Origin: Paenarthrobacter sp. JL.01a
GTDB taxonomy: Bacteria > Actinomycetota > Actinomycetes > Actinomycetales > Micrococcaceae
Length of the DNA stretch: 64,000 bases
Assembly: GCF_025452095.1 (NCBI RefSeq)
Contig: NZ_CP104877.1
Coordinates: 620,001-684,000 of the forward strand
Reading direction: 5' to 3'
Shown here: in pieces, positions 26,819 to 35,872 of the stretch
How the letters are laid out: each line of letters begins with the position of its first letter
Numbering within the stretch: the first letter of the stretch is position 1
Position numbers and translations under genes: made by a program
Notes under the pieces: model-generated
What the model saw: the letters and a program-made list of their open reading frames with translations, nothing else
Database searches by the model: none
What the model was told of the DNA's origin: nothing

Positions 26819-27818
26819 TGTCGGCTCCCTTTGGCAGCACCATGCGGATGTAGAAGACAGAAGCGATGAAGAGGGCGATCAGAAGGAGAACACTCATTGC
26901 TCCGCCGAGGCCGAAGTTCCAACTGCCAAACGAGTTCTGGTAGATCAAGGGGGATATGAGGGTGGCTTCCTTGGGGGAAGTGGCACCGAACAGGACGAAA
27001 GGAATGTTGAACTGGTTGAACGTCCACAGGGACATCACCATCAGCAGCACCCCGTTGGCGGGGCGGACCATGGGCAGGGTAATGGTCCGGAACTGCTGCC
27101 AGAGGGTGGCGCCGTCAATGGCTGCTGCCTCGTAGACATCGTTCGGAACGTTCTGCAGTGCCGCCATCAGCATGAGGAAGGCGAAGGGCCACAGCTGCCA
27201 GACATTGACTACCACCATGGCTCCGAACGAGTTCTCGCCAAGGAGCCAGAAGGGGCGGTGGTCACCGAAGAGATGGAGGGTGTCCACCAGGATCTGGTTC
27301 ACCGCGCCGTCGCGCTGGTTGAACATGAAGGCCCACGCAATGGTTCCGACGTAAGCAGGAAGCGCGTACGGAACCAGGAAGAAGGTCCGCAGAAGAGCGC
27401 GGCCCTTGAAGTTCGAGGAAAGGAAGACGGCACCGGCCATACCGAGTACCCATGAGAAGCCCACTACGAGAATGGTGTAAAGGAGGGTACGGCCAACTGT
27501 GCTGAAGAAGGCCTGCCCGATGGTGCTCTCCGGGTTGAGGCCGTTGATGAAGTTCTGCAGGCCCACGAACGGCGCATTGAGCCAGTTGGTGAGGTTGAGC
27601 TGGGTCAGGGAAATGAACGCGATCCAAACACCCAGAAGCATGGGTCCGATGTGGATGAGGAGTTCAAGGATGGCGGCCGGTGCAATGAGGCCGTAGGGAA
27701 GGAAAGACCGGCGCCGTTTGCGGATCGGCGGCGCTTGAGTGGGCCCATCGGGCTCAGGATTGGCGGGCGGTTTGCTGCCCTCAGCGGCTTTTCCGCTGTC
27801 CAGTGCTGAATGTGACAT
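26811..27818 (-). CDS. ABC sugar transporter permease, MalF type
   Basis: 335 residues with a Pro/Ser-rich cytoplasmic N-terminus of about 45 residues, then six membrane segments. The EAA loop reads YEAAAIDGATLWQQFRTITLP. It is separated from the binding-protein gene by 62 bp that contain a GC-rich stem-loop. It belongs to the second sugar or polyol importer in the window. Confidence 0.92.
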   Translation of the reverse strand: MSHSALDSGKAAEGSKPPANPEPDGPTQAPPIRKRRRSFLPYGLIAPAAILELLIHIGPMLLGVWIAFISLTQLNLTNWLNAPFVGLQNFINGLNPESTIGQAFFSTVGRTLLYTILVVGFSWVLGMAGAVFLSSNFKGRALLRTFFLVPYALPAYVGTIAWAFMFNQRDGAVNQILVDTLHLFGDHRPFWLLGENSFGAMVVVNVWQLWPFAFLMLMAALQNVPNDVYEAAAIDGATLWQQFRTITLPMVRPANGVLLMVMSLWTFNQFNIPFVLFGATSPKEATLISPLIYQNSFGSWNFGLGGAMSVLLLIALFIASVFYIRMVLPKGADND

Positions 27819-27834
27819 GGAAGCTCCTTTGCCG

Positions 27835-27869
27835 GGGTGGGGGCGCCACCGTCAGTGGCGCCCCCACCC
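27835..27869 (-). other. Intercistronic stem-loop after the second binding-protein gene
   Basis: Perfect 15-bp arms (27835-27849 and 27855-27869) with a 5-base loop, 11 bp after the lipoprotein stop. No T run follows on the transcribed strand. It occupies the same place as the hairpin at 8665-8715 in the other ABC operon, suggesting a shared way to favour binding-protein expression. Confidence 0.75.
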
Positions 27870-27880
27870 GCAGGGCATGG

Positions 27881-29206
27881 TTACTGGGCCGCGGCCATCT
27901 GGTTGTTGGCGTCCTTGAGGGCCGCCTTGATGTCGTCTTCGGAAACAGTTCCGGTTGCTGCCTTGGCAAAGAGGTTCTTGATGGCGGTACCCGTCAGGGT
28001 CTCCATCTGTCCTTCTTTTGCGATCAGCGGCATCGGCTTGGAGTGGTTGGACAAGGCTTCGTTCTTGGCCTTGACCTCCTCGGTCTGGAATGCAGCGTCC
28101 TTGGATGCGGCGCTGACAACAGGCAGGGAGGAGTAAGCCTTGTTCAGGGCGACCTGCTCCTCGTCACTTGTCAGGAAGGCAGCGAGCTTGATGGCATTTG
28201 CCTTGTTCTTGCTGTTCTTGAACACGCTCAGGTTGATGCCGGCCACGTGGCTCTGTGTGGCGCGGTCGCCCGTTGCGTCAGCGGTCATCATCGGGATGGC
28301 GGCAACGCCCCAGTCTTTGAAGTCACGTGCTGCGAAGTTCTTCAGCGGGCTCTGGTCAAACATCATGGCTGCCTTGCCGTTGATGAGGTTGTCCACCTTC
28401 TGGCTACCCTGGCTCAGTTCGGCGTCAGAGGGCGACATCACCTTGTCGACAGCCATCAGGTCAACGAACTGCTTGACGCCCTGGACCTGGGGGTCGCTGT
28501 CGAACGTCGGCTTGCCATCCTTATCAAAAAGCGTTCCCCCGTTCTGCAGGCCACGGACAAACGCCTGGTGCGAGTTGGCGGATACCGAGGCTCCAGCAGC
28601 CGTGAAGCCCCACTGGTCCGGCTTGCCGTCGCCGTCGGTATCCTTGGTCAGCTTCTTGGCGTCGGCCACGAACTCTTCCCAGGTGACCGGCGCCTTTTCG
28701 ATGCCGGCTTCCTTGAACATTTTGGTGTTGTAGTACAGGTTGTAGGCCAAGCCATACAGCGGGATCGACGTCGGCGTCTTGCCTTCGGCGCCGCCGGTTG
28801 ACCAGCTGGTCTGCAGGAAGCGGTCCTTGCCGCCGACGGCGTTGAGGAGCTCGCCTTCAACAGGCTCGAAGGCGCCCGTTTCCTGCAACGTCACGGCCCA
28901 GGTGTTGCCGATGTTCAAAACATCGGGACCGTCGCCACTGGTTACTGCCGTAAGGATGCGGTTGTAGAGGTCGGTCCAGCCGATAACTTCCAGCTTGACC
29001 TTGACGCCCGTCTTCTCTGTGAACCGGTCAAGGCTGGGCTTCAACTTGGCTGCGGTGTCGTCAAGGCTGTTGCCCTGGTCGGAGGCCCAGTAGGTGATGG
29101 TGTCGCTGGAGGCCTGTGGAGTGTCGCCTCCACCGCAGCCGCTCATGCTCAGGGCCAGGGCGGCCGTGGCGGCGAATGCCGAAAGGACTTTCAAGGGGTT
29201 CTTCAT
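27881..29206 (-). CDS. ABC sugar-binding lipoprotein
   Basis: 441 residues. The ATG at 29206 has GGAG six bases upstream and gives a lipoprotein signal with lipobox MSGC (acylated Cys24). The mature part is a family 1 solute-binding protein: TYWASDQGNSLDD near the N-terminus and the GDGPDVLNIGNTWAV block. The frame runs far upstream, but that stretch is the Gfo gene read in a wrong frame. The cargo is unknown; sugars, polyols or glycosides would fit the neighbouring oxidoreductases. Confidence 0.92.
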   Translation of the reverse strand: MKNPLKVLSAFAATAALALSMSGCGGGDTPQASSDTITYWASDQGNSLDDTAAKLKPSLDRFTEKTGVKVKLEVIGWTDLYNRILTAVTSGDGPDVLNIGNTWAVTLQETGAFEPVEGELLNAVGGKDRFLQTSWSTGGAEGKTPTSIPLYGLAYNLYYNTKMFKEAGIEKAPVTWEEFVADAKKLTKDTDGDGKPDQWGFTAAGASVSANSHQAFVRGLQNGGTLFDKDGKPTFDSDPQVQGVKQFVDLMAVDKVMSPSDAELSQGSQKVDNLINGKAAMMFDQSPLKNFAARDFKDWGVAAIPMMTADATGDRATQSHVAGINLSVFKNSKNKANAIKLAAFLTSDEEQVALNKAYSSLPVVSAASKDAAFQTEEVKAKNEALSNHSKPMPLIAKEGQMETLTGTAIKNLFAKAATGTVSEDDIKAALKDANNQMAAAQ

Positions 29207-29270
29207 TATTGCTCCGATTTCTCGTCGTCGAGCTGGGGCTATGTTGATTGGGGCTGTTGCTTGCTGTTGA

Positions 29271-30413
29271 TCAGGCGGAGAGAGTTGCTGCGGTGGGGTC
29301 CCAGTCCTCGGGGAGGGCGGGAACCTTGTCAGCGGAGCTTTCGACATCCACGAAGGCCCGGTTGTCGATCGACTCCGCAATGGAGGCCATGGTGTCCAGG
29401 ACGTGGAAGGCCAACTCGCCCTGGGCACGGTGAGGACGGCCTTCGCGGATGGCGCGTGCCATTTCAAGGACGCCGGCGCCCCGGCTCGCGGTAGAGCCCA
29501 CCGACGGAACAGTGGTCCAATCGTCGGAACCCAGCGCGCAGATCCTGATGTCGCCGTCGAACATGTTCGGGTCCGGAAGCGCGATGGTGGCGTCCGTTCC
29601 CGTGATTTCCACAAACCCTGCACGCTTGAGCGGCGAATCGAAGCTGAAGATGCTCTGCGCGGACTCGCCACCTTCGAACTCAAGGATGGAGCTGACGTGC
29701 GTGGGAACGGTGACGTCGAAGACTTCGCCTGCCTTGGGGCCGGAACCGATGACCCGGGTCTCGCGGGACTTCGAACCGAAAGCGGCAACCCGGCGGATGC
29801 TGCCAAAGGTCTGAACCAGCGTGGTCAGGTAGTAAGGGCCGATGTCGAACAGTGGCCCTGCCCCGTCCTGGAAGAGGAAGGCGGGGTTGGGGTGCCAGGA
29901 CTCAGGGCCGGGGGACTGCATGAGTGTCAGGGCGGTCAACGGGGTACCGATGTCTCCGCGCTCGATCATGCGGCGGGCCGTCTGGAGCCCGGCGCCGAGG
30001 AAGGTGTCCGGCGCGCAACCCAGGCGTACACCTGCAGCATCAGCGACCTTGAGCAGTCCAAGTCCGCTTTCGCGGTCCAGGGAAAAGGGCTTTTCGCTCC
30101 ACACGTGCTTTCCGGCATTGACCGCTTGGGTAGCTACTTCAACGTGCGCGGCAGGAATGGTCAGGTTGACGACGATTTCGACGTCGGGGTCATTCAGGAC
30201 GGCGTCCACCCCGCCGTGCTTCGCAATGCCGTACTCAGCGGCGCGGGCGGCTGCCGCGTCTTCGAACAAGTCGCCGATGGCAACTACTTTGACGTCCGGG
30301 AAGCTGGTCAGGTTGTCCAGGTACTGCTTGCTGATGACACCGGCGCCGATGATGCCGACTCCGACGGGGCCGGAACCAACCGGGCCGAAGGATGCTCCTG
30401 TTGCGTGGCTCAT
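29271..30413 (-). CDS. Gfo/Idh/MocA-family oxidoreductase
   Basis: 380 residues. Rossmann motif VGIIGAGVISKQYLDNL, the GKHVWSEKPFSLDRESG lysine block and a GPYYLTTLVQ segment. It overlaps the preceding TIM-barrel gene by four bases, forming an oxidoreductase-isomerase pair that mirrors the pair at 24716 and 23715. Expected role: NAD-dependent oxidation of the imported sugar or its product. Confidence 0.9.
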   Translation of the reverse strand: MSHATGASFGPVGSGPVGVGIIGAGVISKQYLDNLTSFPDVKVVAIGDLFEDAAAARAAEYGIAKHGGVDAVLNDPDVEIVVNLTIPAAHVEVATQAVNAGKHVWSEKPFSLDRESGLGLLKVADAAGVRLGCAPDTFLGAGLQTARRMIERGDIGTPLTALTLMQSPGPESWHPNPAFLFQDGAGPLFDIGPYYLTTLVQTFGSIRRVAAFGSKSRETRVIGSGPKAGEVFDVTVPTHVSSILEFEGGESAQSIFSFDSPLKRAGFVEITGTDATIALPDPNMFDGDIRICALGSDDWTTVPSVGSTASRGAGVLEMARAIREGRPHRAQGELAFHVLDTMASIAESIDNRAFVDVESSADKVPALPEDWDPTAATLSA

Positions 30414-31150
30414 GCGTTGACCTTTCCAGCGCTGAGGTAGTTGTAGCTGTCGCGGACGGCTTCGAACATGTCGCCCTCGAAGTCGTCAAGCTCGACGACG
30501 CCTGCCTCGAGCGAACCGGCCGCGTCGAGAACCTCCCAAATGGGCATCTTGCCGTCGCCCACAGCCAACTGCTGGGACGGATCCGAGGTGACGGGGCCGT
30601 CCTTGATGTGGATGAACTTCACCCGGTCACCGAGGCGGGCCAGGAGTTCAGCCGGGTTCTGGCCACCAACCGCTGCCCAGTAGGTGTCGAGCTCCAGGAC
30701 CACCTCAGGAGCCAAGTGGTCGGCGAGGTGCTCAATGGCCGTTTTCCCGTCGATGACCGACTCAACTTCCCACCAGTGGTTGTGGTAGCCGACGCGGACT
30801 CCGTACTCGGCACCCTTGGCGGCGGCTGCGTTGAGCTGGTTGGCGGTTTCCTTGATGTCTTCAATGCTGTTCCAGCGCTCAATGGGAACGTGGGGGTCGA
30901 TGACAGTGCCGATGCCCAACTGCTGTGCAGCGGCGAAGATTGCGTCCTGGTCATCGCTGAGCAATGGAGCGTGGCCGGAGGGGGCGGTGAGGTTGTTCTC
31001 TGCCAATGCCTGCTTCAGCTCAGCGGCCTTGGCGACAAAGCGGTACGGCTCCACCATCGTGAAACCAATTTCTGCCAAACGCTGGATGGTTCCAGCAAGA
31101 TCCTCTTCCAAGGCCTTTCGGACCGTGTAGAGCTGGATCGAATATGACAC
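30410..31150 (-). CDS. Sugar phosphate isomerase/epimerase-type TIM barrel protein
   Basis: 246 residues, short xylose-isomerase-like TIM barrel. Metal-site blocks: VGYHNHWWEVE, VLELDTYWAAVGG, FIHIKDG and the final VVELDDFEGD. It is the first gene of the leftward cluster, immediately behind a promoter with a near-palindromic operator at 31215-31233, and overlaps the following Gfo gene by four bases. Related proteins act on inosose or 3-keto sugars; the substrate here is unassigned. Confidence 0.9.
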   Translation of the reverse strand: MSYSIQLYTVRKALEEDLAGTIQRLAEIGFTMVEPYRFVAKAAELKQALAENNLTAPSGHAPLLSDDQDAIFAAAQQLGIGTVIDPHVPIERWNSIEDIKETANQLNAAAAKGAEYGVRVGYHNHWWEVESVIDGKTAIEHLADHLAPEVVLELDTYWAAVGGQNPAELLARLGDRVKFIHIKDGPVTSDPSQQLAVGDGKMPIWEVLDAAGSLEAGVVELDDFEGDMFEAVRDSYNYLSAGKVNA

Positions 31151-31214
31151 TGTCTCTCCTCGTCATTGTGGGTGAGTGCGGAATCGGCCGGGGTGATAAC
31201 CACCATCTGCGGTC

Positions 31215-31262
31215 GTGATGTGCTGCTCATCACAACCTAGGGGGACTTTTGACGGCGGTCAA
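31215..31262 (-). promoter_or_regulatory. Promoter and candidate ROK operator of the second sugar cluster
   Basis: On the minus strand TTGACC (31257-31262), a 17-bp spacer and TAGGTT (31234-31239). Directly downstream, at the expected start site, is the 19-bp near-palindrome GTGATGTGCTGCTCATCAC (31215-31233) with perfect 6-bp outer arms. The divergent ROK gene makes this its probable target. Confidence 0.6.
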
Positions 31263-31333
31263 GCAAAAGTTGAAATATGGCCGACAAACTTTTATTGCAT
31301 GACACGCATAAGCAATCGTGCTTCACTAAGTGC

Positions 31334-32551
31334 ATGACTCCAGCACCCGCAAACGACGCCGGAAACGCCCAGGTCTTAGAGGCCGGCAATCTGTCGCGCG
31401 CTGGTGATCTCTTCCAACTTCTCCGCGACGGCCAGGCCCGGACCCGCGCCGAGTTGGCCCTCACCACGGGGTTGGCCCGCTCCACCGTCGCCTCCCGCAT
31501 CGACGCGCTGATCAACTCCGGACTGGTCGGTCCGGCAGGTGAGGCAAGCTCCAGCGGCGGCAGGCCGCCGTCGCGCTTTGCCTTCAACCCTGCCGCGCGG
31601 GTGGTACTGGCGGTCGACGTCGGAGCAACCCACGTGATTGTCGCCGTCACCGACCTCGGCGGCAGCGTCCTGGCGGAGCGGCGGCTGAAGCAGGAAGTAG
31701 CCGACGGTCCCGAAGTGGTCCTGAACCGTGTGGTGTCCGCGGGCCGCGAGCTCCTGGCCGAGGCCGGTCGGGAGCCGGGCGACCTTGCGGGCATGGGCAT
31801 CGGACTTCCGGGCCCCGTGGAACACGACACCGGACGGCCCGTAAAGCCGCCGATCATGCCGGGTTGGGACGGGTTCGACGTCGTAACTTACGTCCAGCGC
31901 TCGCTGCCTGTTCCTGTCTTGGTGGACAACGACGTCAACATCATGGCGCTTGGGGAGCGGACCGCGTACTGGCCCGACCACGACAATTTCCTCTTCATCA
32001 AGGTGGCCACCGGCATTGGTGCGGGCATCATCAGCAGCGGTGAGCTGCAGCGTGGCGCCAACGGCACCGCCGGCGACCTCGGCCACGTCCGTGTTCCACG
32101 CGGAGACGACGTCCTTTGCCGATGCGGCAACTACGGCTGTCTCGAGGCACTGGCGTCGGGTCCCGCCGTCGCGCACCAACTCCGGGCACAAGGGCTGGAA
32201 GCCAGCAACGGCGCGGACGTCCTGCGCTTGGTCGGTGAGGGAAACCTGCAGGCCATCCAGGCGTTGCGGCAGGCCGGGCGCGACGTCGGGGACGTCCTGG
32301 CCACCGTGGTCAACCTGCTGAACCCTTCCATGATCATCATTGGCGGCAGTGTGGGAGAGGCCGGCGAGCACTTGGTGGCAGGCATCCGCGAGGTGGTCTA
32401 CCGGCGATCGCTGCCGTTGGCCACCACGCACCTCCGTATCGGTATCTCCATGGCCGGCGAGCGCTCCGCGATCCTTGGCGCGAGCCAGATGGTGACCCGC
32501 TACGTCCTTTCGCCTGCGGTGATCGAGGCCACGCTGCAAGCCACGGGGTGA
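31334..32551 (+). CDS. ROK-family transcriptional repressor
   Basis: 405 residues. A winged helix-turn-helix (TRAELALTTGLARSTVASRI) is followed by a ROK sugar-kinase-like domain with DVGATHV, the VLVDNDVNIMALGE block, and a zinc-type CRCGNYGCLEA motif. This is the NagC/XylR-type architecture of sugar-responsive repressors. I prefer the ATG at 31334; an in-frame ATG 57 bases upstream adds a tail without family support. It is divergent from the sugar cluster that it probably regulates. The first glycine-rich loop is DVGATH, so residual kinase activity is not excluded. Confidence 0.88.
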   Translation: MTPAPANDAGNAQVLEAGNLSRAGDLFQLLRDGQARTRAELALTTGLARSTVASRIDALINSGLVGPAGEASSSGGRPPSRFAFNPAARVVLAVDVGATHVIVAVTDLGGSVLAERRLKQEVADGPEVVLNRVVSAGRELLAEAGREPGDLAGMGIGLPGPVEHDTGRPVKPPIMPGWDGFDVVTYVQRSLPVPVLVDNDVNIMALGERTAYWPDHDNFLFIKVATGIGAGIISSGELQRGANGTAGDLGHVRVPRGDDVLCRCGNYGCLEALASGPAVAHQLRAQGLEASNGADVLRLVGEGNLQAIQALRQAGRDVGDVLATVVNLLNPSMIIIGGSVGEAGEHLVAGIREVVYRRSLPLATTHLRIGISMAGERSAILGASQMVTRYVLSPAVIEATLQATG

Positions 32552-32636
32552 GGCTTCATGGATGCCGGTGGGGACGCGCAGGCGTGATAGCAATGAAACT
32601 GATGAAAACGTTTCCTGTCACTTGCCGGTCCACACC

Positions 32637-33830
32637 ATGAGCCAATTCCTCGCCAAAGTTCCCAGAGGCTGGTTGCTGCTGGCATGTATCGGGCTGATTG
32701 CCCTGAATATGCGCGGGCCGTTCGTCGCCGTGGCGCCGGTGGTGGATCTGCTCCGACAGGACCTCGGCTTTTCGCCGGTGGAACTTGGGTTGCTGACAGG
32801 CATCCCTGTGCTCTGCTTCTCGCTTGCCTCGCCGTTGGCGTCATTGGCCGGACGCCGGCTGGGCGCCGAGTTTGCGGTCATGCTGACCCTGCTCGGAGTG
32901 CTGGCCGGTGTGGTGATCCGCTCCGTCGGTGGCGGCGCGCTGGTGATGGCGGGCACGGTCGTCATCGGTTTGGCCATCACCATCGGGAACATCGCGGTCC
33001 CGCTGATCATCCGGCGTGACTTCGCTCCCAGACGGCAGGCGACTGCGATGGGCGTCTATACGGCGGCACTGAACATCGGCTCCTTCCTCACCTCCGTTGC
33101 TACAGCGCCGTTGGCTGCACTGGTGGGGTGGCGGCTCTCCCTCGCCGCAAGCGCGTTGCTGGCCCTGGCCGCGATCCTTTTCTGGGTCCCGACGGTAGGT
33201 GCGAGGCGCGCCCTGGTGCCTGCCGCCGTCGGGTCTTCCGCGCCGTCCGGTTCGGGGCGCGTCGCCGGTGTTGGATGGCTGACCGCCGGCCTGACCCTGG
33301 GCTTTGCCGGCCAGGCCTTCTCCTACTACGGCGTCACCGCGTGGCTCCCGAGCTTCCTGTCCGACGAACTCGCGATGGACACCGCCCAGGCGGGCGCCGG
33401 TTCCTCGCTGTTCCAGATTTTCGCGATCCTGGGCGGCCTGGGCGTGCCGCTCCTGGCCCGTTTCAGCAGTACGACGGCGGTCGCGGCCACCTTGAGTGCC
33501 TTGTGGCTGACCGTTCCCGTTGGTTTGTTGCTGGCACCGTCGTGGTGGTGGCTGTGGTCTTCCCTCGGTGGGATTGCGCAGGGCGGCGGGATTACGGTGA
33601 TCTTCATTGCCATCATCCAGTTCGCCCGTTCCCAGGCTGCCGCGGGGAAGATGTCTGCCGTGGTCCAGGGCGTGGGTTACTGCTTTGCTGCCTTGGCGCC
33701 GACGATTGTTGGTTACGTCCACAGCGTGTCCGACGGTTGGACTGCGCCGTTGTTCGTGATCCTGGGCTCTGTAGTCGCGTTCTGTGTGTGCACCACGTTG
33801 TCCGTGCGCTGGGTATCCCGCCAGGCCTAA
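32637..33830 (+). CDS. MFS transporter, CynX/NimT-like
   Basis: 397 residues, about twelve membrane segments, with LLACIGLIALNMRGPFVAVAP at the N-terminus, the family mark of CynX/NimT cyanate- and nitroimidazole-type exporters. The substrate is unknown. The ATG at 32637 begins the conserved region; no clear ribosome site precedes it. A small LacI-like palindrome, AAACGTTT, occurs at about 32606 and could be an operator, with low confidence. Transcription ends at the large palindrome at 33841-33905. Confidence 0.82.
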   Translation: MSQFLAKVPRGWLLLACIGLIALNMRGPFVAVAPVVDLLRQDLGFSPVELGLLTGIPVLCFSLASPLASLAGRRLGAEFAVMLTLLGVLAGVVIRSVGGGALVMAGTVVIGLAITIGNIAVPLIIRRDFAPRRQATAMGVYTAALNIGSFLTSVATAPLAALVGWRLSLAASALLALAAILFWVPTVGARRALVPAAVGSSAPSGSGRVAGVGWLTAGLTLGFAGQAFSYYGVTAWLPSFLSDELAMDTAQAGAGSSLFQIFAILGGLGVPLLARFSSTTAVAATLSALWLTVPVGLLLAPSWWWLWSSLGGIAQGGGITVIFIAIIQFARSQAAAGKMSAVVQGVGYCFAALAPTIVGYVHSVSDGWTAPLFVILGSVVAFCVCTTLSVRWVSRQA

Positions 33831-33840
33831 ACCCCTTTAA

Positions 33841-33905
33841 CCCAACTGGGGGACAGCAAACGCTCCACTGAGTGCTCAGTGGAGCGTTTGCTGTCCCCTG
33901 GTTGG
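33841..33905. terminator. Large bidirectional palindrome between the MFS gene and malate synthase
   Basis: Arms of about 31 bp centred on GTGC (33872-33875), with the inner 23 bp perfect (GGGGACAGCAAACGC...). The outer bases CCCAAC/GTTGGG extend it with two mismatches. Placed 11 bp after the MFS stop and between convergent genes, it probably terminates from both sides. Confidence 0.85.
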
Positions 33906-33919
33906 GTGGTTGTTCCGGT

Positions 33920-33978
33920 GCTGGGCTGCCTCCCCGGCCTTCGGGGGCACTTGTTGCGAACAGTGCAGGCAGCCCAGC
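33920..33978. other. Three-way-junction inverted-repeat structure in the aceB 3' region
   Basis: Three nested stems fit without a spare base: P1 33920-33931 with 33967-33978 (12 bp, perfect), P2 33932-33935 with 33943-33946 (4 bp, 7-base loop) and P3 33947-33951 with 33962-33966 (5 bp, 10-base loop). It starts about 35 bp after the malate synthase stop on the minus strand. It could be a structured 3' UTR, a small RNA or a cruciform. Confidence 0.7.
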
Positions 33979-34012
33979 GACGGGGCTTGTTGGGTTGCTG
34001 TGGCGAGTGCTG

Positions 34013-35665
34013 CTAGGCGGCGACCAGTTCTTCTTCCGTAGCTTCTTCGCGGGCTTCGGTGAGGAAGCGGGCGTAGGCGGGGATGGTCAGGAAGGTGGGG
34101 AACTCTTCTGCCAGGGTCACTTCTTCGAAGATGGCGCGTGCATCAGCGAAGCGGTCGCCGTCGAAGCGTTCCAGGCGGGCGAATTCCTCGTCCAGCATGT
34201 CCTCGACCCACTCGCGGGTGATGATGTCGCCCTGGTCGGTGATGGCGTGGGAGTGGATCCACTGCCATAGCTGGGACCGGGAGATTTCGGCGGTGGCGGC
34301 GTCCTCCATCAGGTTATGGATGGCCACCGCACCATTGCCGCGCAACCAGGACTCGATGTAGCGGATGCCTACTTCGATGTTGAGGCGAACGCCGTGTTCG
34401 GTGATGGTTCCTGTCGTGGTGGAGATGTCGATCAGGGCACGATCGTCCGGGGTGACGTCCTCGCGGGTCTTGGCGAGTTGATTCGGCTTCTCGCCGAGCA
34501 CCGAATCGAAGACTTCGCGGCATACGGGCACCAGGTCCGGGTGGGCAACCCACGAGCCGTCGAAGCCGTCGTTGGCTTCGCGGGTCTTGTCGGCACGGAC
34601 CTTCTCGAAGGAAGCTGCGTTGGCTGCCTCGTCCTTGCGGTTCGGAACAGCTGCTGCCATGCCACCAATTGCCAAGGCTCCGCGTCGGTGGCAAGCCCGG
34701 ACCAGTTGCTCGGTGTAGGCCCGCATGAACGGCTGGGTCATGGTCACCTGGCCGCGGTCCGGAAGTACAAAACGGGGCCCACGGGTACGGAAGTTCTTGA
34801 TCAGCGAGAAGATGTAGTCCCAACGGCCGGCGTTCAATCCACTGGCGTGGTCCCGCAGTTCGTACAGGATCTCTTCCATCTCGAACGCGGCCGTGATGGT
34901 TTCAATCAACACGGTGGCGCGGATGGTGCCCTGCGGAATGCCGAGCAGGTCCTGTGCCAGGATGAAGATGTCGTTCCACAGCCGGGCTTCGAGGTGGTTC
35001 TCGATCTTGGGCAGGTAGAAGTACGGGCCCTTCCCCTGGGCGAGCAGGCGGCGGGCATTGTGGAAGAAGTACAGCCCGAAGTCCACGATTCCGCCGGCAA
35101 TCGGCTTGCCATCGATCAGCATGTGCTTCTCCGGCAGGTGCCAGCCACGCGGACGGACCACGATAGTGGGCAGCTCGTCAGCGGCCTTGAGTTTGTACTC
35201 CTTGCCCTCCGGTGACGTGAAGTCGATCCGGCGTTCCAGCGCATCGGTCAGGTTCAACTGGCCCTGGATCACGTTGCGCCAGGTCGGAGTGGAGGAGTCC
35301 TCCATGTCGGCCAGCCAGACCTTCGCGCCGGAGTTCAGGGCGTTGATGGTCATCTTCTTATCCACCGGACCGGTAATCTCCACGCGGCGGTCCTCGAGAC
35401 CCGGTGCCGGGGGAGCCACGCGCCAGGACGGGTCATTGCGGATGCCCTCGGTTTCCGGCAGGAAACGGGGATCCTGGCCACTCGAAATCGCGTTACGCCG
35501 GGCGTGCCGTGCCTGCATCAGCTCCTGCCGACGATCAGCAACAGCACGGTGCAGCTTGCCGACGAACTCAAGCGCATCCGGAGTGAGGACCTCGTTCTGC
35601 CGCGAAATGGGCTGCGCAGTCAGGGTGATGCCATTAATAGTGAAGTTGTCGGTGAAGCTGTTCAT
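34013..35665 (-). CDS. aceB: Malate synthase A
   Basis: 550 residues, the usual length for malate synthase A. Family blocks: [15 protein letters not shown] near 115, [24 protein letters not shown] in the middle and [14 protein letters not shown]. It condenses glyoxylate with acetyl-CoA to malate, the second step of the glyoxylate shunt. It lies 207 bp downstream of isocitrate lyase on the same strand, with a nested hairpin in the gap, and close to ramB, so carbon-source control by RamB is expected from Corynebacterium. Confidence 0.95.
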   Translation of the reverse strand: MNSFTDNFTINGITLTAQPISRQNEVLTPDALEFVGKLHRAVADRRQELMQARHARRNAISSGQDPRFLPETEGIRNDPSWRVAPPAPGLEDRRVEITGPVDKKMTINALNSGAKVWLADMEDSSTPTWRNVIQGQLNLTDALERRIDFTSPEGKEYKLKAADELPTIVVRPRGWHLPEKHMLIDGKPIAGGIVDFGLYFFHNARRLLAQGKGPYFYLPKIENHLEARLWNDIFILAQDLLGIPQGTIRATVLIETITAAFEMEEILYELRDHASGLNAGRWDYIFSLIKNFRTRGPRFVLPDRGQVTMTQPFMRAYTEQLVRACHRRGALAIGGMAAAVPNRKDEAANAASFEKVRADKTREANDGFDGSWVAHPDLVPVCREVFDSVLGEKPNQLAKTREDVTPDDRALIDISTTTGTITEHGVRLNIEVGIRYIESWLRGNGAVAIHNLMEDAATAEISRSQLWQWIHSHAITDQGDIITREWVEDMLDEEFARLERFDGDRFADARAIFEEVTLAEEFPTFLTIPAYARFLTEAREEATEEELVAA

Positions 35666-35765
35666 TTCAAGACTCCTAAGAAAATGTTCGACGGCGGCAG
35701 GTCGGGTGAGGTGCCCACGAGGCCGGAGGTGTGGTGATGCGGCAGCCTGCGTAAAAGGGGCCCTG

Positions 35766-35807
35766 CGTCCCGGTCCGTCCTCGCTCAGCGAGGTCGAAAC
35801 CGGGACG
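35766..35807 (-). other. Nested stem-loop between aceA and aceB
   Basis: Outer arms CGTCCCGGT / ACCGGGACG (35766-35774 and 35799-35807) enclose a second hairpin CCTCGCT-C-AGCGAGG (35779-35793). It could be a partial terminator or an RNA stabiliser that lets aceA and aceB be expressed at different levels. The remainder of the 207-bp gap shows nothing clear. Confidence 0.55.
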
Positions 35808-35872
35808 TGGGGAATAGCAGGCAGAGCATCACCGCTCCGCAGGCCGGAGGCGACAATCGCCGTCGGGGTGGG

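Noticed and set aside
31297..31340. Direct repeat TGCATGAC near the ROK start as an operator
   Set aside because: Only 8 bp, partly covering the start codon, and the palindrome at 31215-31233 is a better candidate.
32606..32613. AAACGTTT as a LacI operator for the MFS gene
   Set aside because: The 8-bp palindrome is too short to stand alone, and the flanks do not extend it.
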